A program made the translations under genes and the position numbers. A DNA stretch of 64,000 bases from Valencia hispanica (taxonomy: Eukaryota > Chordata > Actinopteri > Cyprinodontiformes > Valenciidae): assembly GCA_963556495.2 (NCBI GenBank), contig OY747716.1:31581318-31645317 (forward strand), read 5' to 3'. Positions 20,490-33,565 of the stretch are shown here, one piece after another (position 1 is the first letter of the stretch; every line of letters starts with the position of its first letter). The notes below the pieces were generated by a model. The model made no database searches and had not been told where the DNA came from. It worked only from the letters and a program-made list of their open reading frames with translations.

Positions 20490-21785
20490 ACACACTACTT
20501 TTTATTTGTAAAAAAAACACCATGTATGATTTTCCTTCCAATTCACAACTATGCTCTATTTGGTGTTGATCTGTCAAAAACGTGTCTGTTATGAATACTG
20601 TTGCATGGCGCCCTATGGGCTTTGAAAGCAGTTAAATATCATACCAGTACAGGGCTGAGCACTCACAAAATCTAATGTAACAATGAAAATATAAATGACA
20701 TCAGAAGATAAAAGAGCATGCCAGTTCACTTTGAAAGCCACAGAGGACATCTAACAGCATTCTGATCCACAGTAGCCTCCAAGCAAAGCATTCTCAGTTT
20801 CTTGGGATAAACATGGATTTAAAGATTAAATGTGTTGCTCACTTGAATCCTTCACATTTAACTGTCCTGTACCAAGAGATGCAAAGACATGTTGCATCTT
20901 ATAGTCATCACCACAAAAGGAAACCTTTCAGCACATGCAACCTGTGAATAAATGTTGATGATTTATGCTACTGTGTGTTTACAATGTACAATTCTCTGAT
21001 TCATAGTAATTGTAATTGCGCATTTATCAGATTAGTAGATTATCTCTTGTATGTTCTGAAAACTGACTTGGACTGACAAGTAAAGCTACTGAGTGCTGAC
21101 TATATTATGGGGGATGGGAAATCTTTTTTAAATATACAGCCTTGTTGAGAATAGATGAGCCTGTATTTCACTGTTTTGGGATTAATGGATTCGAAAGACA
21201 CTAGAGCCTACATTTTTCCGAATTCTTTCATATAATTGTGTGTTGATAGCAACAGGAAGGTGGTCACCCATCTGTTTTAAAGATAAACGCATCATCAAAG
21301 GGCATAACAAAACATGTAATGGTCTCTTTTTTCCCCTCCTCCTCTTCCTACACCTCCTCCTCTTCCATTTCTTCTTCTTTTTCTTTTTTTCTTACAGGAG
21401 AGTTTAAAGAATGTGGAGCGGTTTCCAGGGGATACAAATGAAAAGCTTTCGGAAATGTGGGAAGGAATTGAGCTGAAGGGGCAGCTTCTGAGAGAAATTC
21501 CCTTGTAGCTCTAGAAGACGTGAGGAATTACCAGGCCTCTTCTTGTCAAACACAGAAAGTGAAATATGTGGTAATTTTAATTTAAGATGCTATTTTGCCA
21601 TTCTTTTAATGAATTAGGTTTATTAAGAAAAAACAAAACAATACACTGACCCTCTAACATTTAATCCCTACTGGTTGCTGTGAAATGTCAAATCCTTTTT
21701 CTGGTATTTGCCATTTCAATCTACAAATGCTTATCCTCACTTTCAAGAAGCAAATACTTGAAAAGCTAATGCAAAATGTTATCTA
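20490..21785. other. Unassigned sequence
   Basis: No gene was recognised. A pyrimidine-rich run (CCTCCTCCTCTTCC-type) lies at about 21330-21400. The stretch is otherwise AT-rich with short frames. Confidence 0.5.
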
Positions 21786-22230
21786 TGTAGATTTCTATTG
21801 GGATTTTATGTCACAGGCCTAATAATGTAAAGCACATTTATAACATGAAAAGAATACACATGATTTTCATGTATCATACACATACACATGATCTTATTAG
21901 AACCATCCATTCTAGCTCTGACGGTATCTTTAGGGTTGCTGGAGGATGAACTTCATGCCCAGTTTTAAGACCTTTGTGGCCTAGATTTTCTTCCTGGATT
22001 GTCATGTATTTAGCTGCATTCATCTTCCCAAGAATTTCGACCAGTTTCTCTGGTCAAAATTCCTCACAGTATGACTGCCAGGGCCATGTTTCCTCAGGGA
22101 TAAAGTATATTCAGGGGATGCATTTATGCTAAAAGTACATTTTTCCACTTAGCTGACTAGAACATGTTCTCCACATGTTTGTTTTATGTCTAACATGGCT
22201 TGTGGGAAACTGCAAAGAAAAAGGGAGAAG
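21785..22230 (-). mobile_element. Tc1-type transposon relic, same family as at 14.8 kb
   Basis: Landmarks: GGGATTTTATGTCACAGGCC, TTTAGGGTTGCTGGAGGATG, ATGCCCAGTTTTAAGACCTTT, TTCTTCCTGGATTGTCATGT, TTTAGCTGCATTCATCTTCC, CCACATGTTTG and ATGGCTTGTGGGAAACTGCA, in the order seen in the common fish element. The transposase sense is the minus strand. It is degraded, with stops and small deletions, and the N-terminal half is missing. Confidence 0.75.
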
Positions 22231-22330
22231 TACTTTATAAGGATGAGTAACAGACTTTTAGTATGATTTATAAATGTAGGTTATACAGTTTATAATAACA
22301 AATGTGTAGCAATTTTGGGAACTTTTTCTT

Positions 22331-23575
22331 TTAAAGGAGTCATAACCTAGTATTATCTTGGATACCCACGCTCTATTATAGTCTTTCAGGCCTTTCTAAA
22401 AAAGAAAAGCTGAAAAAAGTGAAAAAAATAAACACAGAGCTCCTCTGACCCTTGTTTCTGAAGGCATTATTGTCTCGCGAGATCTGATGCGATACTTTGG
22501 CTGTCGTGGACGGGCATTGTAATAATGCAAATGAGGGGCGCGTTGATTGGGGGCAGGAAGGAGGTAACGCTTCAGCATATCTAACCCATGTCTACTACTC
22601 CCGCTAGCATACAATAGCCACATTAGCAGTTAGCTGCTGTTTGTAACACACAGTAGAGCAATAAAAACACAGCCTTACCGTTTCAATTGCAAGCAAGTCT
22701 CTGATTGTTGGAATGGCCCCTTTTTCCTAACGGAGCTTCGATGCCAACTTCGCCTGATATTGTCCCAAATTCGTAAAGGATTCTGGCGTAAAAAAAATAG
22801 AAAAAATATTTCCATGTTGATTCTGGCAGTCAACAACAGAGCAACTCACGTGTGCACTATGTTTCTGGCAGAAATGGTTTTAGCTGATTTAGCTGATTAA
22901 AATAAAAGGCTGACACGAATATGTCTTCTTCGTGGATCATTGCGTGAAGAAACTTTCTGCATCTTTCACGGTCGAGTTCGTACTTCGAATCGGTGATCAA
23001 CCGGCTCTAAGAGCTAACTCTTTGAAGTGAACGATGGGAGCCGGCTCGACATTGGGAGCCGTTTTTTTTTCTTTTTCATTCCCCCCTGCTTGTTTTGGTA
23101 CATTTGGTACACATCGTTTTGCATTAATTTTGGTAATAAATACACTTTAAGCAACATAAAATCTGAGGAGCATAAAGAGCAGGCTCTTTATGGTGAGCCA
23201 AGCCAAACGAACTGGCTCTCCAAAACGAGCTGGAATTCCCATCACTAGAACTCAATAATGGCGGCGCTCGACTGAATATGAGGGTCGAGAGGAGCGAGGG
23301 GGAGAGGGGAGAGAGGGAGGGCAGGCTTCCTGCAGCATAGGCAGGTCTGCAATGTCTATATATGGAATATCCTGCGCCGACTTGACGTCAGTTCGGCCAG
23401 AAAATAAAACCACGTATTTGAGTGCGCGTGCACGTGGGCTGGTTGACGAACCCAGGGGTAAACAAACGCTTCACTTTTTAATATCAGCTTCCCGGGCAGT
23501 GTATAATCGTTAGGCAATCATAACATAAATTTTTTCTCATGAAAAAGTGAAAATTACAGGTCATGACTCCTTTAA
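22331..23575. mobile_element. TTAA-flanked inverted-repeat DNA element, 1.24 kb, non-autonomous
   Basis: The left end is AGGAGTCATAACCT from 22335; the right end, read on the other strand, is AGGAGTCATGACCT ending at 23571 (13 of 14 match). Each side carries TTAA (22331-22334, 23572-23575), the target of piggyBac-type transposases. The interior has no transposase. The internal sequence is GC-richer than the surroundings. A further repeat with GAGCCGGCTC and TCTCCAAAACGAGCTGG motifs sits at about 22985-23250. PiggyBac-like assignment rests on TTAA alone. Confidence 0.68.
22985..23250. repeat. Nested repeat with GAGCCGGCTC motifs
   Basis: GGGAGCCGGCTCG, GGGAGCCG, AACTGGCTCTCC and GAATTCCCATCACTAG follow the pattern of a fish hAT-like non-autonomous repeat (the ATGGGAATTC end is typical). 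The left boundary is unclear. It lies wholly within the TTAA-flanked element. Confidence 0.45.
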
Positions 23576-24125
23576 ATGATTGCTTTAAGCCTAATTGTTT
23601 ATGCCCATAAACTAAAATTGAACCCCTAAATTCTGAACATTAACACACATCAAACCTGCCTTAAATGCCTCAAACTGGAAGATTTGCATGTTGTAAACCA
23701 ACAGTCACCCTTCTGAAGCTAGATTCCTGGTTACAGCCTTTTCAAAGCAGCATTCTGTCTTAAAGCTCTTATACATCCTACTGATGTTAAGAACATGCGG
23801 CAACAAAAGGACCCCTACTGTGTCTACTCTTGTCTCCACCATCTAGAGGGAAAAATGCACTTTATGACACTTCAGGGCCACAGTCAACTTACACCTTCAC
23901 TGTACAATCTATACTTGTAAAAAAAAACATAACCTTGGCACATTGCAGCGAAAGACTAAAATTATCAAAAAGGTGAATGTCAATAAAATAACTATTTGGT
24001 CATGCTTGAAAAATCTAAAATAGCTGATTAAGGTGTTTTTAAGCTTTTAGATCAATTGAAAACACTTTTTGAGTGTGCATTTTGCTTTTTACACTTGTGC
24101 TTTGATGAAAAATTGGCTTCAGACA
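23576..24125. other. Unassigned sequence
   Basis: No gene or recognised repeat. Confidence 0.5.
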
Positions 24126-24129
24126 GTCA

Positions 24130-24675
24130 GTGTGTTTATATGCAGTAAGAGAAAACCGAATTACTGCCTTAATCCAACTGCATTTAGACTTTTGAAATGT
24201 ATGTATGCACCTTTGGCTGGAGTCGAACCGAACTAGCCTTCTCTAAATCGGACTAACGCACCCAGATAATGCAGTTAGAAAACCAAATTTTTCTGCATGT
24301 AAACGCAAACACAGCTTAGTCGAGCTATTCGCAGCCTGGGCACTCCCCCTTAAGGAAGTAACGAGACCGTGGTAGCAATAATAACAACACCGGAATGAGC
24401 AGCAACAACAAGTGTATCACAGTCAAACAGCAGAGTACTTACAGAATGTACTGTGCTGCAGGGTTGTTGTCATCCATTTCTTCGCTCATTGTGTATATCT
24501 TGCTTTAACTCCATCTGCTTCACTGCTGCCAGCATTTGTTAACTATCTGTGTGATGCTCTAAGCCAACCAGAAGAATGCCAACGTGAAAGGGCGCATGTC
24601 GCCACCTAGCATCGCGGAGTTGAACGCACTTCCTTCAATAATAAAATTTTCTGAGTGACATGTAAACTGGGATAA
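24130..24675. repeat. Dispersed repeat with GTTTAYATG ends, probably a non-autonomous DNA element
   Basis: The left end has GTGTGTTTATATGCAGTAAG, the right end GTGACATGTAAACTGGG; both ends are weakly inverted (GTTTA-ATG / CAT-TAAAC). The interior has AAATCGGACTAACGCACC and CATGTAAACGCA motifs, a pattern familiar from fish repeats. No transposase is present. Confidence 0.5.
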
Positions 24676-25835
24676 AGGCTCCCATTCTGTTTAAGATTTT
24701 AGCTCTATTTTTGTCAAAAGCTTGACTTAGATGTAGATTCAAACGTACTGACTGAAAAAGAAGCTAGTTTTATTAACATGTAACAATTATTAAGTTCTTT
24801 AAACTGACAGTCGTGGCCCACCTGGGCTAGTTACTGGCCATAAGGTATACCACAGTTTTCAATGATTATGGTTGAAAAAAACTGCCAGAATTTCAATTTC
24901 ATGTACTATTAGAGAATAGTGGTATGACTTAAAGTCCTTTAAATGAAATATCAGAGAAGATGTCTGAGTGATTATAGTTTTTCCCAGTTTTACTGAGTTT
25001 AGATTACCACTTTAATCCCCCTGCCTCATGTTGCAGCATCGATTTCCAGTTATGAAAGACATGAACACTGAAGGAGTGCCACTCATCGCGCTTATTAAGG
25101 TACATTGTTTTAAAACTACAATTGGCTAGCTACAAATTGTGTGTCTGTTAGGTAGCTAATTGCAGGCTGCCTATGCAAACAGCTTGTCAAATGAATCAGT
25201 TCAAATACTCGTACATTCAAAGTAATACTCTTTAGATACCAGAAGTGTAAAAAGGTTTAATACGAATTTCCTAATAATAATTAGTAGATTTACTTGTTCT
25301 GACGTTTAAGAAAGTATTTTAAAAAAAGAAATAAACTGTTTTCCTCATCTGCTTTAGAGACATCCTCATTGGTTCTGTGGTACTGCTAAATGAAAATTAT
25401 GTAGATCTGGTTGGAAATTCATGATTCATGCTAAACAACTCAAAGCTTTCTACTTTGTCTCAAATTGTGGAAAAAAATATCTTCTGCACAGCTTGTTGAC
25501 ACTGATTGTTTAACAAAGCCTTACATAAAACTGTTTTGTTACCATCGGCAAATACAACACGATTATGTAAATATGTCATCTTATTTCCCATTATTCTTTT
25601 TGCCTGTAGAATAAACGAAATTACAGAGACCTTTTGCACACATTGGTGATATTACCACAATATCACCATAAGATAAAAAATAAGTTTGTTTTGTGCTTTT
25701 AAATTTATTTAGAGCAGTAAAACTGCTCAGTCAACTTGTGGTTTAAATATAGACTAAATACGTCTAAATCGGAGTACAGTATAGACAAACACTGAGTGAC
25801 ATCTAAATCAGACACATTTTTTGCTTTTAGTTTTA
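24676..25835. other. Unassigned AT-rich sequence
   Basis: No gene or recognised repeat. Confidence 0.5.
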
Positions 25836-25837
25836 AG

Positions 25838-26468
25838 TCAATCAATCAATCAAATTTTATTTGTAGAGCACTTTTCATGATAAAATCAGCGCAAAATGCT
25901 TTACATGATAAAAACAGAACAATAAAGAAAGAAAACACATTTAAAGCAAAATCGATCATACACAACCAGTTAAACTCTCAACCCTCTCAACACACACAAG
26001 ACACACACACACCCCATCCCCTGCCCCTTCACTGCAGAAACACTGCTCAATCTGTTCCTATCTCTTTAAGTGAACATATAATAAAATAAACATCTAGAAT
26101 GATACCACTGTGAGAAAACAATATTTGGAAGATCCATCCACACTGGAAAAGAAGAGTCACCACAGGGACCGCCATGATCAGGGCAGGCAGGTATCCACAG
26201 AACAGCCATAAGGCTGTTGTGCAGAGCCCCGGCCACCACTACAAAAGCGATCCCAATGGCAGCGACCTCCATGGCTAAATTGGCAGGGCTCCCAGCAAGA
26301 GGGATCCCCAAGAAGGAAACACTGGAGTTAGTCTGTATGAAACTATCCATAAAAACACTTCAGGAACACATAATAATAATAATAAATAAACAGATAAATA
26401 ATAATAAATAATAGTAATAATAAAAAATATATAAAAATAAAATAAAGAATAACACGAGAAAAGAAAAG

Positions 26469-26501
<33 letters not shown>

Positions 26502-27060
26502 GAAAAGAAAAGAAAAGAAAAGAAAAGAAAAAAGAGAAAAGAAAAGAAAAGAAAAGAAAAGAAAAAAGAGAAAAGAAAAGAAAAGAAAAGAAAAGAAAAG
26601 AAAAGAAAAGAAAAGAAAAGAAAAGAAAAGAAAAGAAAAGAAAAGAAAAGAAAAGAAAAGAAAAGAAAAGAAAAGAAAAGAAAAGAAAAGAAAAATGAGA
26701 TAAATAAAATAATTAAAAGCCAAGCTAAAATGGTAGGTCTTGAGCTTCTTTTTAAAAACATCAGCAGTTTCCCAGAGGTTCTCCTCCAGGCTTGTTCCAC
26801 AGACGAGGGCCGTAGTGATAGAACGAGGCTTCGCCATATGTCTTCGTTCTGACTCATGGAACAACTACAGTAAAAGGCCTGTACCAGAGGACCTCAGGGA
26901 CTGTGAGGGCTCATACTTCAAAAAAAGGTTGAATACATAAGATGGACCAAAACCATTAAGACATTTATAAACTAGTAAAAGAACCTTAAAATCTATCCTA
27001 AAATGCACAGGGAGCCAATGCAATGACTGGTTAAATGTGTTAACGTCCCCTGGTCCTTGT
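25838..27060. repeat. Long teleost dispersed repeat with ATCAATCA head
   Basis: The head CAATCAATCAATCAAATTTT leads into ATTTGTAGAGCACTTTTCAT and TGCTTTACA. The distal part has ACCTTAAAATCTATCCTAAA and GCACAGGGAGCCAATGCAA (about 27003-27022). Both are hallmarks of one common fish repeat. Between them lie a GC-richer segment (26100-26350) and the AAAAG array. A 95-codon minus-strand frame at 26066-26350 has no family resemblance and I treat it as chance. The right end is uncertain. Confidence 0.6.
26456..26695. repeat. AAAAG pentanucleotide array, about 240 bp
   Basis: Near-perfect AAAAG units with a few AAAAAG variants and three AAAAAAGAG interruptions (26494-26504, 26529-26538, 26563-26571). 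The plus strand is pure purine across the array. The long minus-strand Phe/Ser/Leu frames here are translations of the array and not proteins. Confidence 0.97.
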
Positions 27061-30000
27061 CAGCACACATGCAGCTAAGTTGTGGAGTAGTTGTAGGCTT
27101 GAAATACTCTATTTGGAAAGACCAGAGAGTAAAATACAATTACAATAATATAATCTACTAAAAATAAAAGCATGCATCAACACCTCTGTGCTGGCAAGAG
27201 ATAGAAATGGGCAGACTGAAAACATCTGTATGAAGAGACCAATTCTCAATGTTTAAGAGCTCACCCTCAGAGAAGCTGTAACATTTCTTAAAAAGTGATG
27301 TGGGATTGGGTCTAAAAGGGAGGTAGTTAAGTTAACTTGAGAGAAAACTCTACCAAGTATCTTTGCATCAAACAGGACAAAATTCTCCAGTGTTTCCTTG
27401 GGTAATAACTGTGCTTCAGACATGTTAATATTAACATTTTACTGCGATAACAGATTGCATCTGATAGCACTAATTTTGTTTCTGAAGTGGTCTGCAAAGT
27501 CATCACATGTAGCAACTGAAGGAGGTAAATTCCTATTCTTTCTGTATTGCTCTCTGGTTTGAATCTTTCACGTCACTCACCTGTTTCTGTTTTGCAGACC
27601 AGCCAGCTTATCCAGTCCTACGCAGAGCATTTGTTACCAACACCAAGACCACTTGAAAATTCCTGTCTTGGCTGCGTTTTGGGTTCTGGCTTGAAACATT
27701 TAGTGTACCACTAAACGTAACACAGTGTGTGAGGCCCTTCGGGGAAATCCAACTAAAGTAGGAGTGCTGGCAAATCTCTTGTATGGAGTGTTTTACTCAC
27801 GCTTCTGCAGACTGCTTACCTCTTCACCTGGTTCCACACAAAGGATAAAAGAGGGTAGAGACGTTTGCTAAACGCATGCCAGCCACACTTGGCCTTGGCT
27901 ATTGAATTCTATGCACACATACACCAACACTCACACACATTCGCAGGGAACATCTGACAATATTCACGCCATGGATAAAACTTGAATATTTTTAATCATT
28001 TGACCGGCAATTGCTTGGCATTGCATAAGGTGATCACGTTAGCAGGCAGTCACACTGACGGAAACACTTAATTTCTGTCATTTTGTTACCATGCTATATT
28101 TGGTTTGTGTATAAACTGCGAGTAACTGTCAGCATACAAGGTTCTTCTTACTGGTATGTTGTTCATTCTTACCCGACTATCCTCATTAAACCTGACAAGT
28201 CATGCAGTGATTAAAAATTGGAATGCTGCAACAACAGAGCAAGTATTAGGATCAGTGACTGCCTTAACTTCCAATGACAAGGAAAGCCTGGCCAACGACT
28301 CCTCTCCAGTCAGTGGGAAATCTTCAGCCTGGCTGCCTTCCGCCAATTCAAAGCGACAGCGCCTTAAAGTGTAAGAGAGACTGCGATCAAGCAAGGGCTC
28401 TGAAGGGTGGGGGTTGTATTTACCACTTATTGCTTCTATTATTATCTTGGCTTAATCAGCTACAACGCAAATGTGATGATGTTATGCGCAAACTAAACTG
28501 CTGCAAAGCTACAATTTTTGCTACAATTTGTAATATTTCTAAATAAAAATTACTTTATAAATTACTACTCCAGATGCTGCTTTTGCTGTCTGCACTGTAT
28601 CAAATACTCAGGGTGACAGTCGTAAGGATGCTAAGCCAGGTTCAGTGTTTTGTTGCTTCCTTGCGGCATGCATGAGAAGACGGGACATTGGGAGAATGGA
28701 AAGATCTGTTTGAATGATCACTGTTCAGAAATAAAAGGATCTAATTAATCATTCCTGAGACCAACTTCATGATTTATATGTGCTGAGAGTTCAGGAGAAG
28801 GAAAATGTGCAGTTCAACTTTGGAGAATGTCAAAAAAGCCAAATGTAAAAAAAAAAAATAAAAATAAAAAATTACTTTTAAAGACTTGGAACCAATACGT
28901 AATGCACTCAGTGCTTCTATAAACCATTTAAATCAAATGGTTCGACAAAACATTGACAAACATTTCAGTGTCGTGTTTTTCTGTGGTTTGTGGGCAAAGG
29001 TGATGGATTGTTGGGAAAGTGCCAGCAGATCACAGCGTCCCCACCCATATGCTCATGATGGCAGGAAGAGACGGGGTGAAAACACAACACTAGCCAGCCA
29101 GGCTTTGGCCTGCCACCAGACCCTGTCATCATCATCACCTGCTGGGAGCAGACAGCCTTTAGAGGAAATGACACTGCTCTAGCTGCTTTGAAGCAACCTA
29201 AGTTAAAAACTTTGCAAATCAAAGGAACTATCAAAGATAAAGCCTGACAAAATCAAGAAATATCATTCTGTGACAAATCCTGCACACCACATTTATTTAA
29301 GTCTTTATGTATAATAACACACTGGGATGAAACTAGAAATTAGCCAAAGGTTAGAGATGCAATAGAGCTAGAATTGATGCTAGAAAATGATGGATGGGAC
29401 CATGTTGCCCTTTTCAAAGAATACACTTTTACCAAATATTTCTTACACAGGCTGGTAGCTGTAGGTTCACTCCACAGTCCTGGGAGACATCTTTGCGTTC
29501 TCATTCTTCTGTGTCAATGTTTTTAATTATACTTTGGCAGGGCTTAAGATCTCATTAAAATTGAGAGTATCATTTGGATGCTTGAAAGACAGCTTAGTGT
29601 CACTCAATGCAATGACGATGGATATATTAAATCCCATGCTTTCTAATCCTGTGATGTTAAATTCATTTTTCAAACCTGCAAATAAATCACAGAAGAAATG
29701 CGTAATAGCAGATGTCACGGGACTTACAGACAAGTTGAAATATGCTCTTCTTTCACAAGTGTCAGATCACGAGTGAGTGGTCAAAAAAAGAAGGAGGGGG
29801 TGGGGGGTTAGCAATTGTCACCCACTTATTAAAATGAAGACTAACTTACTTCAACAATTGTTTCCTAATATTTAATATTTTGTTAGTTCTAAGCCATTGA
29901 TTGACAAGTATTGCAATGCCTCCTTTGGATAATTTGCATTTAATTCTTTATAAAAAAATAACGGTAATGTTTAAATCCACATGACTGAATTTCCTGCCGT

Positions 30001-33000
30001 TAAAAAAATCATGTGCTTGACTTGTAATTATGCATTACAGACTGTATGCACTATGTTGAACCTAGATTTTGCAGAACAAATCTTTGCGACCTTCAATTAA
30101 GTAAACAGCAAAAGTGAGACTGTATTGGTTGCATTCAAAAATAGATTCAACAATATGGATCACAAATATTTCTGCTGACCAAACTGAGCCAATTGGAAGT
30201 CCCATCAAATCACACCTATCCTAGCTTCACTATTATGCCCTCATGATTCCTGAATTCTTCCATGAAAAATACCCAGATGGCACATCTTCCAACATCTCTT
30301 AAAGGCAAAAAGGCTGCATACTCAAAATGTATGGATGTATGAGCACAAAAACAAGTCAAAAGTCAACCATGTCTTCCAGTGGAAATTTTAACATTTAAGG
30401 TGTTGCTAGACCAAAAATAAAACCTCCCACTTGCAACCTCTCCCTGAGATTTTACAGTGAAACAAAGGCCAGCCATTCTCCTAGGGAAGGATTCCCCCGA
30501 GACTGTAAGCTAAAATGAGGCTGAATGATGTCTGGTATATTTCAATTTGTTCCTTGGACATATCTACACATGTAAAATTATTGCAAACTGTAATGTAAAT
30601 TATTAGTCTTGCAGTCTGCACAATAAAGGTAAAAAGAGCCAATAAATAATAAAAGCATTTTAAAGGAGGAGGGAGTCTTTAAGTGTACCCTGACTGTAAA
30701 TATTCAGCTTTAATCCACTGTCTTAAAAATAAACACACTCATCTAAATAATTTTGGCTGCCATTTTTGTGCCTGATTGCTGCTTGGTCAACCTTACAGCA
30801 ATTCTCCTCAATTGCTGTTATTTTTCTAAGAAAACAATGAACTGCACCACCTTCTGACTTTATTATTTGAAAAGAAATTTTAGCATTTAACATTTGTTAA
30901 ATTGAATGAAAGAAGAGCCAGCCGTGCCGGAAAATAACAAAGCAATTAAAAGAATCAAAGCTGATTCCCAACATCTGTCCAGTCGCATTAGAATGTTTTG
31001 GGGTTTCTCAATCAGCGAACAGAATACGATTAAGGGATTGTACTCAGTGAGCCAAAATCAGAGTTCACTCTGACATGAATGAAGACTCAACAGGTAATTA
31101 CTGCACCTGATATTGAAAATGGACATTGATTTTTTTTTCCTCTTACCAGATTAAAAATACAAGATTGTCCTCTGATTGTTGTTTGTGAACATGAGCCACT
31201 GGGTACAGCGTTATGCAAAAAAGGGACTCATTCTGCTGTGAAAAAGAAATCAATGTTTAAAATGAATATTAATATGAAAACAGACTTGTGGAAAAATGAT
31301 AATGAATTTTTACTGTACAGTATGTATGGAAGGCTTTTTTCCAACAGGTCCTAATGTAGCAAGAGGGGGTAGTGTAATTATCCAGTGACATTGACATGTT
31401 AATTAAAATGTCATGGAATTACTGTAGTTATACTCAGTTGTTACCAGTGGCTTCATTTTTCACCATACTAATAGCTTCATTTTTCTGTAGGTCTAAAGTG
31501 CATAAACTGTATATTATTGTTTTATCAATTCAAACAAAACAACAAATACACAAAAAATAATATAATCACAAGATATCTGTGTATGCAGTCAAAGATTGCT
31601 GAATAAATCATTATGCATGAAACACTGAACTCAGGATTGAACCATAATACAATTGCCATGCAAGACAAATTTGTGATTGTAAAGTCTTCAGCTTGAATAT
31701 AAGGTTAAAAAGTGACGATTTTAATGGTGACTTCTCCATTGAGAAGGAGGAGATGAGGAAAATGTTTTTGAAAGGTAGCATATTGGTGACCTAAAAGACC
31801 AGCACCTTACATGTAAATTATAATAGGCTCTGTCATGAGCCAAGTCTATGTGTATACTGTATCTCCACAGTGGCCAATGATCATTTGGGACAAAAGTTTA
31901 AATTCAAAAACCTAAAACATTCAAATGTACATCAGAATTAGTGCTCCAGTTCTGACTTGCATTGCTACTGAAATGCCTGCTCTCCTCACTTGTTTATTTC
32001 TATGAATCTTACCTTTCTTGCAAAGTAAGGTAAAGGAGTCAACTTTTTTTTGTTGCCAAGAATTGGTGTTATATTAGTTTGACAGATGTCTTTAGAAAAT
32101 AATTTTTTGGAAAGAAAACAATCCATTTTCTGTTTAAAACAATTAATAATAATAAAGTTATAAAAACTTTGTGCATTTGTTTAAGTAAAGAAGATGCGAG
32201 ACGGCTGATTCCTCTCCAAATGTAGTTTGTTCAGTTTCTGCTTTACAAAAAACTTGGAAAGCCAAACTGGGATTTATTTGTTTAATTTGTAGGGTTTTTT
32301 GACTCAAAAAATAAAGAAATATTCCCTTTAATATCCGCTTAAGTTATTTATCCCTAAAATATGAGTGAAAATAACTATTTTTGGAGTTTTCAAAGACTGG
32401 TTCACCTTGAACAGTTTGTGAGTGCCTGACCAATGTAGATATGAACACAATAAAACACCAGCAAGCTCAAACATACCTAGGGAGAATTTAAAGTCACCAT
32501 TTAACCTACTTGCATTTACTTGGACTCTGGCACTTTTTGTGAATTAATTTTTTTAAATCATTAGTATTCACAATCTTTACTCAACATGTCCTTTGATTAC
32601 CTAAGGCAGCAAATACAGCCTCAAGTCTTATTGTGTGTGTTTCTACAAGCTGTTACCTATTATTCTTCTACATACAGATCCTCTCCAGCTCATGTTTGGA
32701 TATGCAGTACCGACAAACAGCTCATTTTAGATTTTTACACAGATGTTAAATTGGATATTAGTCCAGACTATGCCTAAGACATACAAGGAACTTTTCAGGC
32801 TATTTTATAAGGCACTCCTTTGTTATTTTGGCTGTGGGCTTGAGGTTGAGTTGCAAGATGATTGTGTTAGCCAAATAATGACTGGTGCCAGTTTTTTCCA
32901 GGCATGACACACGGAGTTCAGGCTAAAACCTTCCATTTAGATTTTATTAGACCAGATAGTTTCCTTTCTCCTTATCTGACAGTCTCTGGGGTGTGCAAAC

Positions 33001-33055
33001 GGCCATTTCCATCTAGCCACTCTACCATTGAGGTCTGACTGGTGAAGTGCATAGA
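27061..33055. other. Long unassigned stretch, no genes seen
   Basis: Six kilobases without a recognisable exon, RNA or bounded transposon. High-complexity patches that could be conserved non-coding elements: about 28990-29180 (GC-richer), 29530-29720 and 30910-31060. The longest frames (about 98 codons at 28886-29182) lack resemblance to known proteins. A-rich runs occur at 28845-28870. Confidence 0.45.
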
Positions 33056-33059
33056 TAAT

Positions 33060-33565
33060 GATCAACCTTTTTTTGTATCTCCCCTCAGATTTGTGCTTTG
33101 ACACTCTCGAGACTCTAAGGTCTACAAGCCTTATGGGGTCTGTTTGTGCTTTGCCACTGTCTAATTTTTAGTTCAGTTTTCTCAGAAACTGCTCTGATAT
33201 ACTGTCAACTGTGAAACCTTAGAGACCTGTATGTTTCATTGCAAATCAGTACCAATCGACTGAATATGCCACAGATTGACACCAATCAAGTTGAAGAAAC
33301 ATCTGAAGGATGATCAGTGGAAACAAGATCCATCTGAGTTCCAATTTGAGTGTCATGGCATGAGCTGTGAATACTTTTGTTTGTGTGTTTTAGTTTTTTA
33401 TTTGAGTTTTTATGTAAAAATTCAAACAATCTTTTTTCACTTTGTCAGTATTGGTTAGTGTGTGCAGAGTTTTGAGGGATTCTTTTGATTATTTTATTCA
33501 TTTTGGAATGATACTGGAAAATAAAATGTAGAATAAGTGAGCATTGTGAATACTTTTCCAATTCT
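33060..33565 (+). mobile_element. DNA transposon relic (Tc1-type, 3' part)
   Basis: Ordered landmarks follow a common fish DNA transposon: CTCCCCTCAGATTTGTGCTT, CTGTCAACTGTGAAACCTTA, ACACCAATCAAGTTGAAGAA, AAACATCTGAAGGATGATCA, TTTGAGTGTCATGGCATGAG, CTGTGAATACTT and a terminal GTGAATACTTTTCC. It has no open frame. The terminal part is non-coding in the family. Family name uncertain. Confidence 0.7.

Noticed and set aside
26066..26350. Minus-strand protein of 95 residues with hydrophobic stretches
   Set aside because: It lies inside a dispersed repeat and shows no recognised family; open by chance.
26343..26864. Long minus-strand Phe/Ser/Leu proteins
   Set aside because: They are translations of the AAAAG array.
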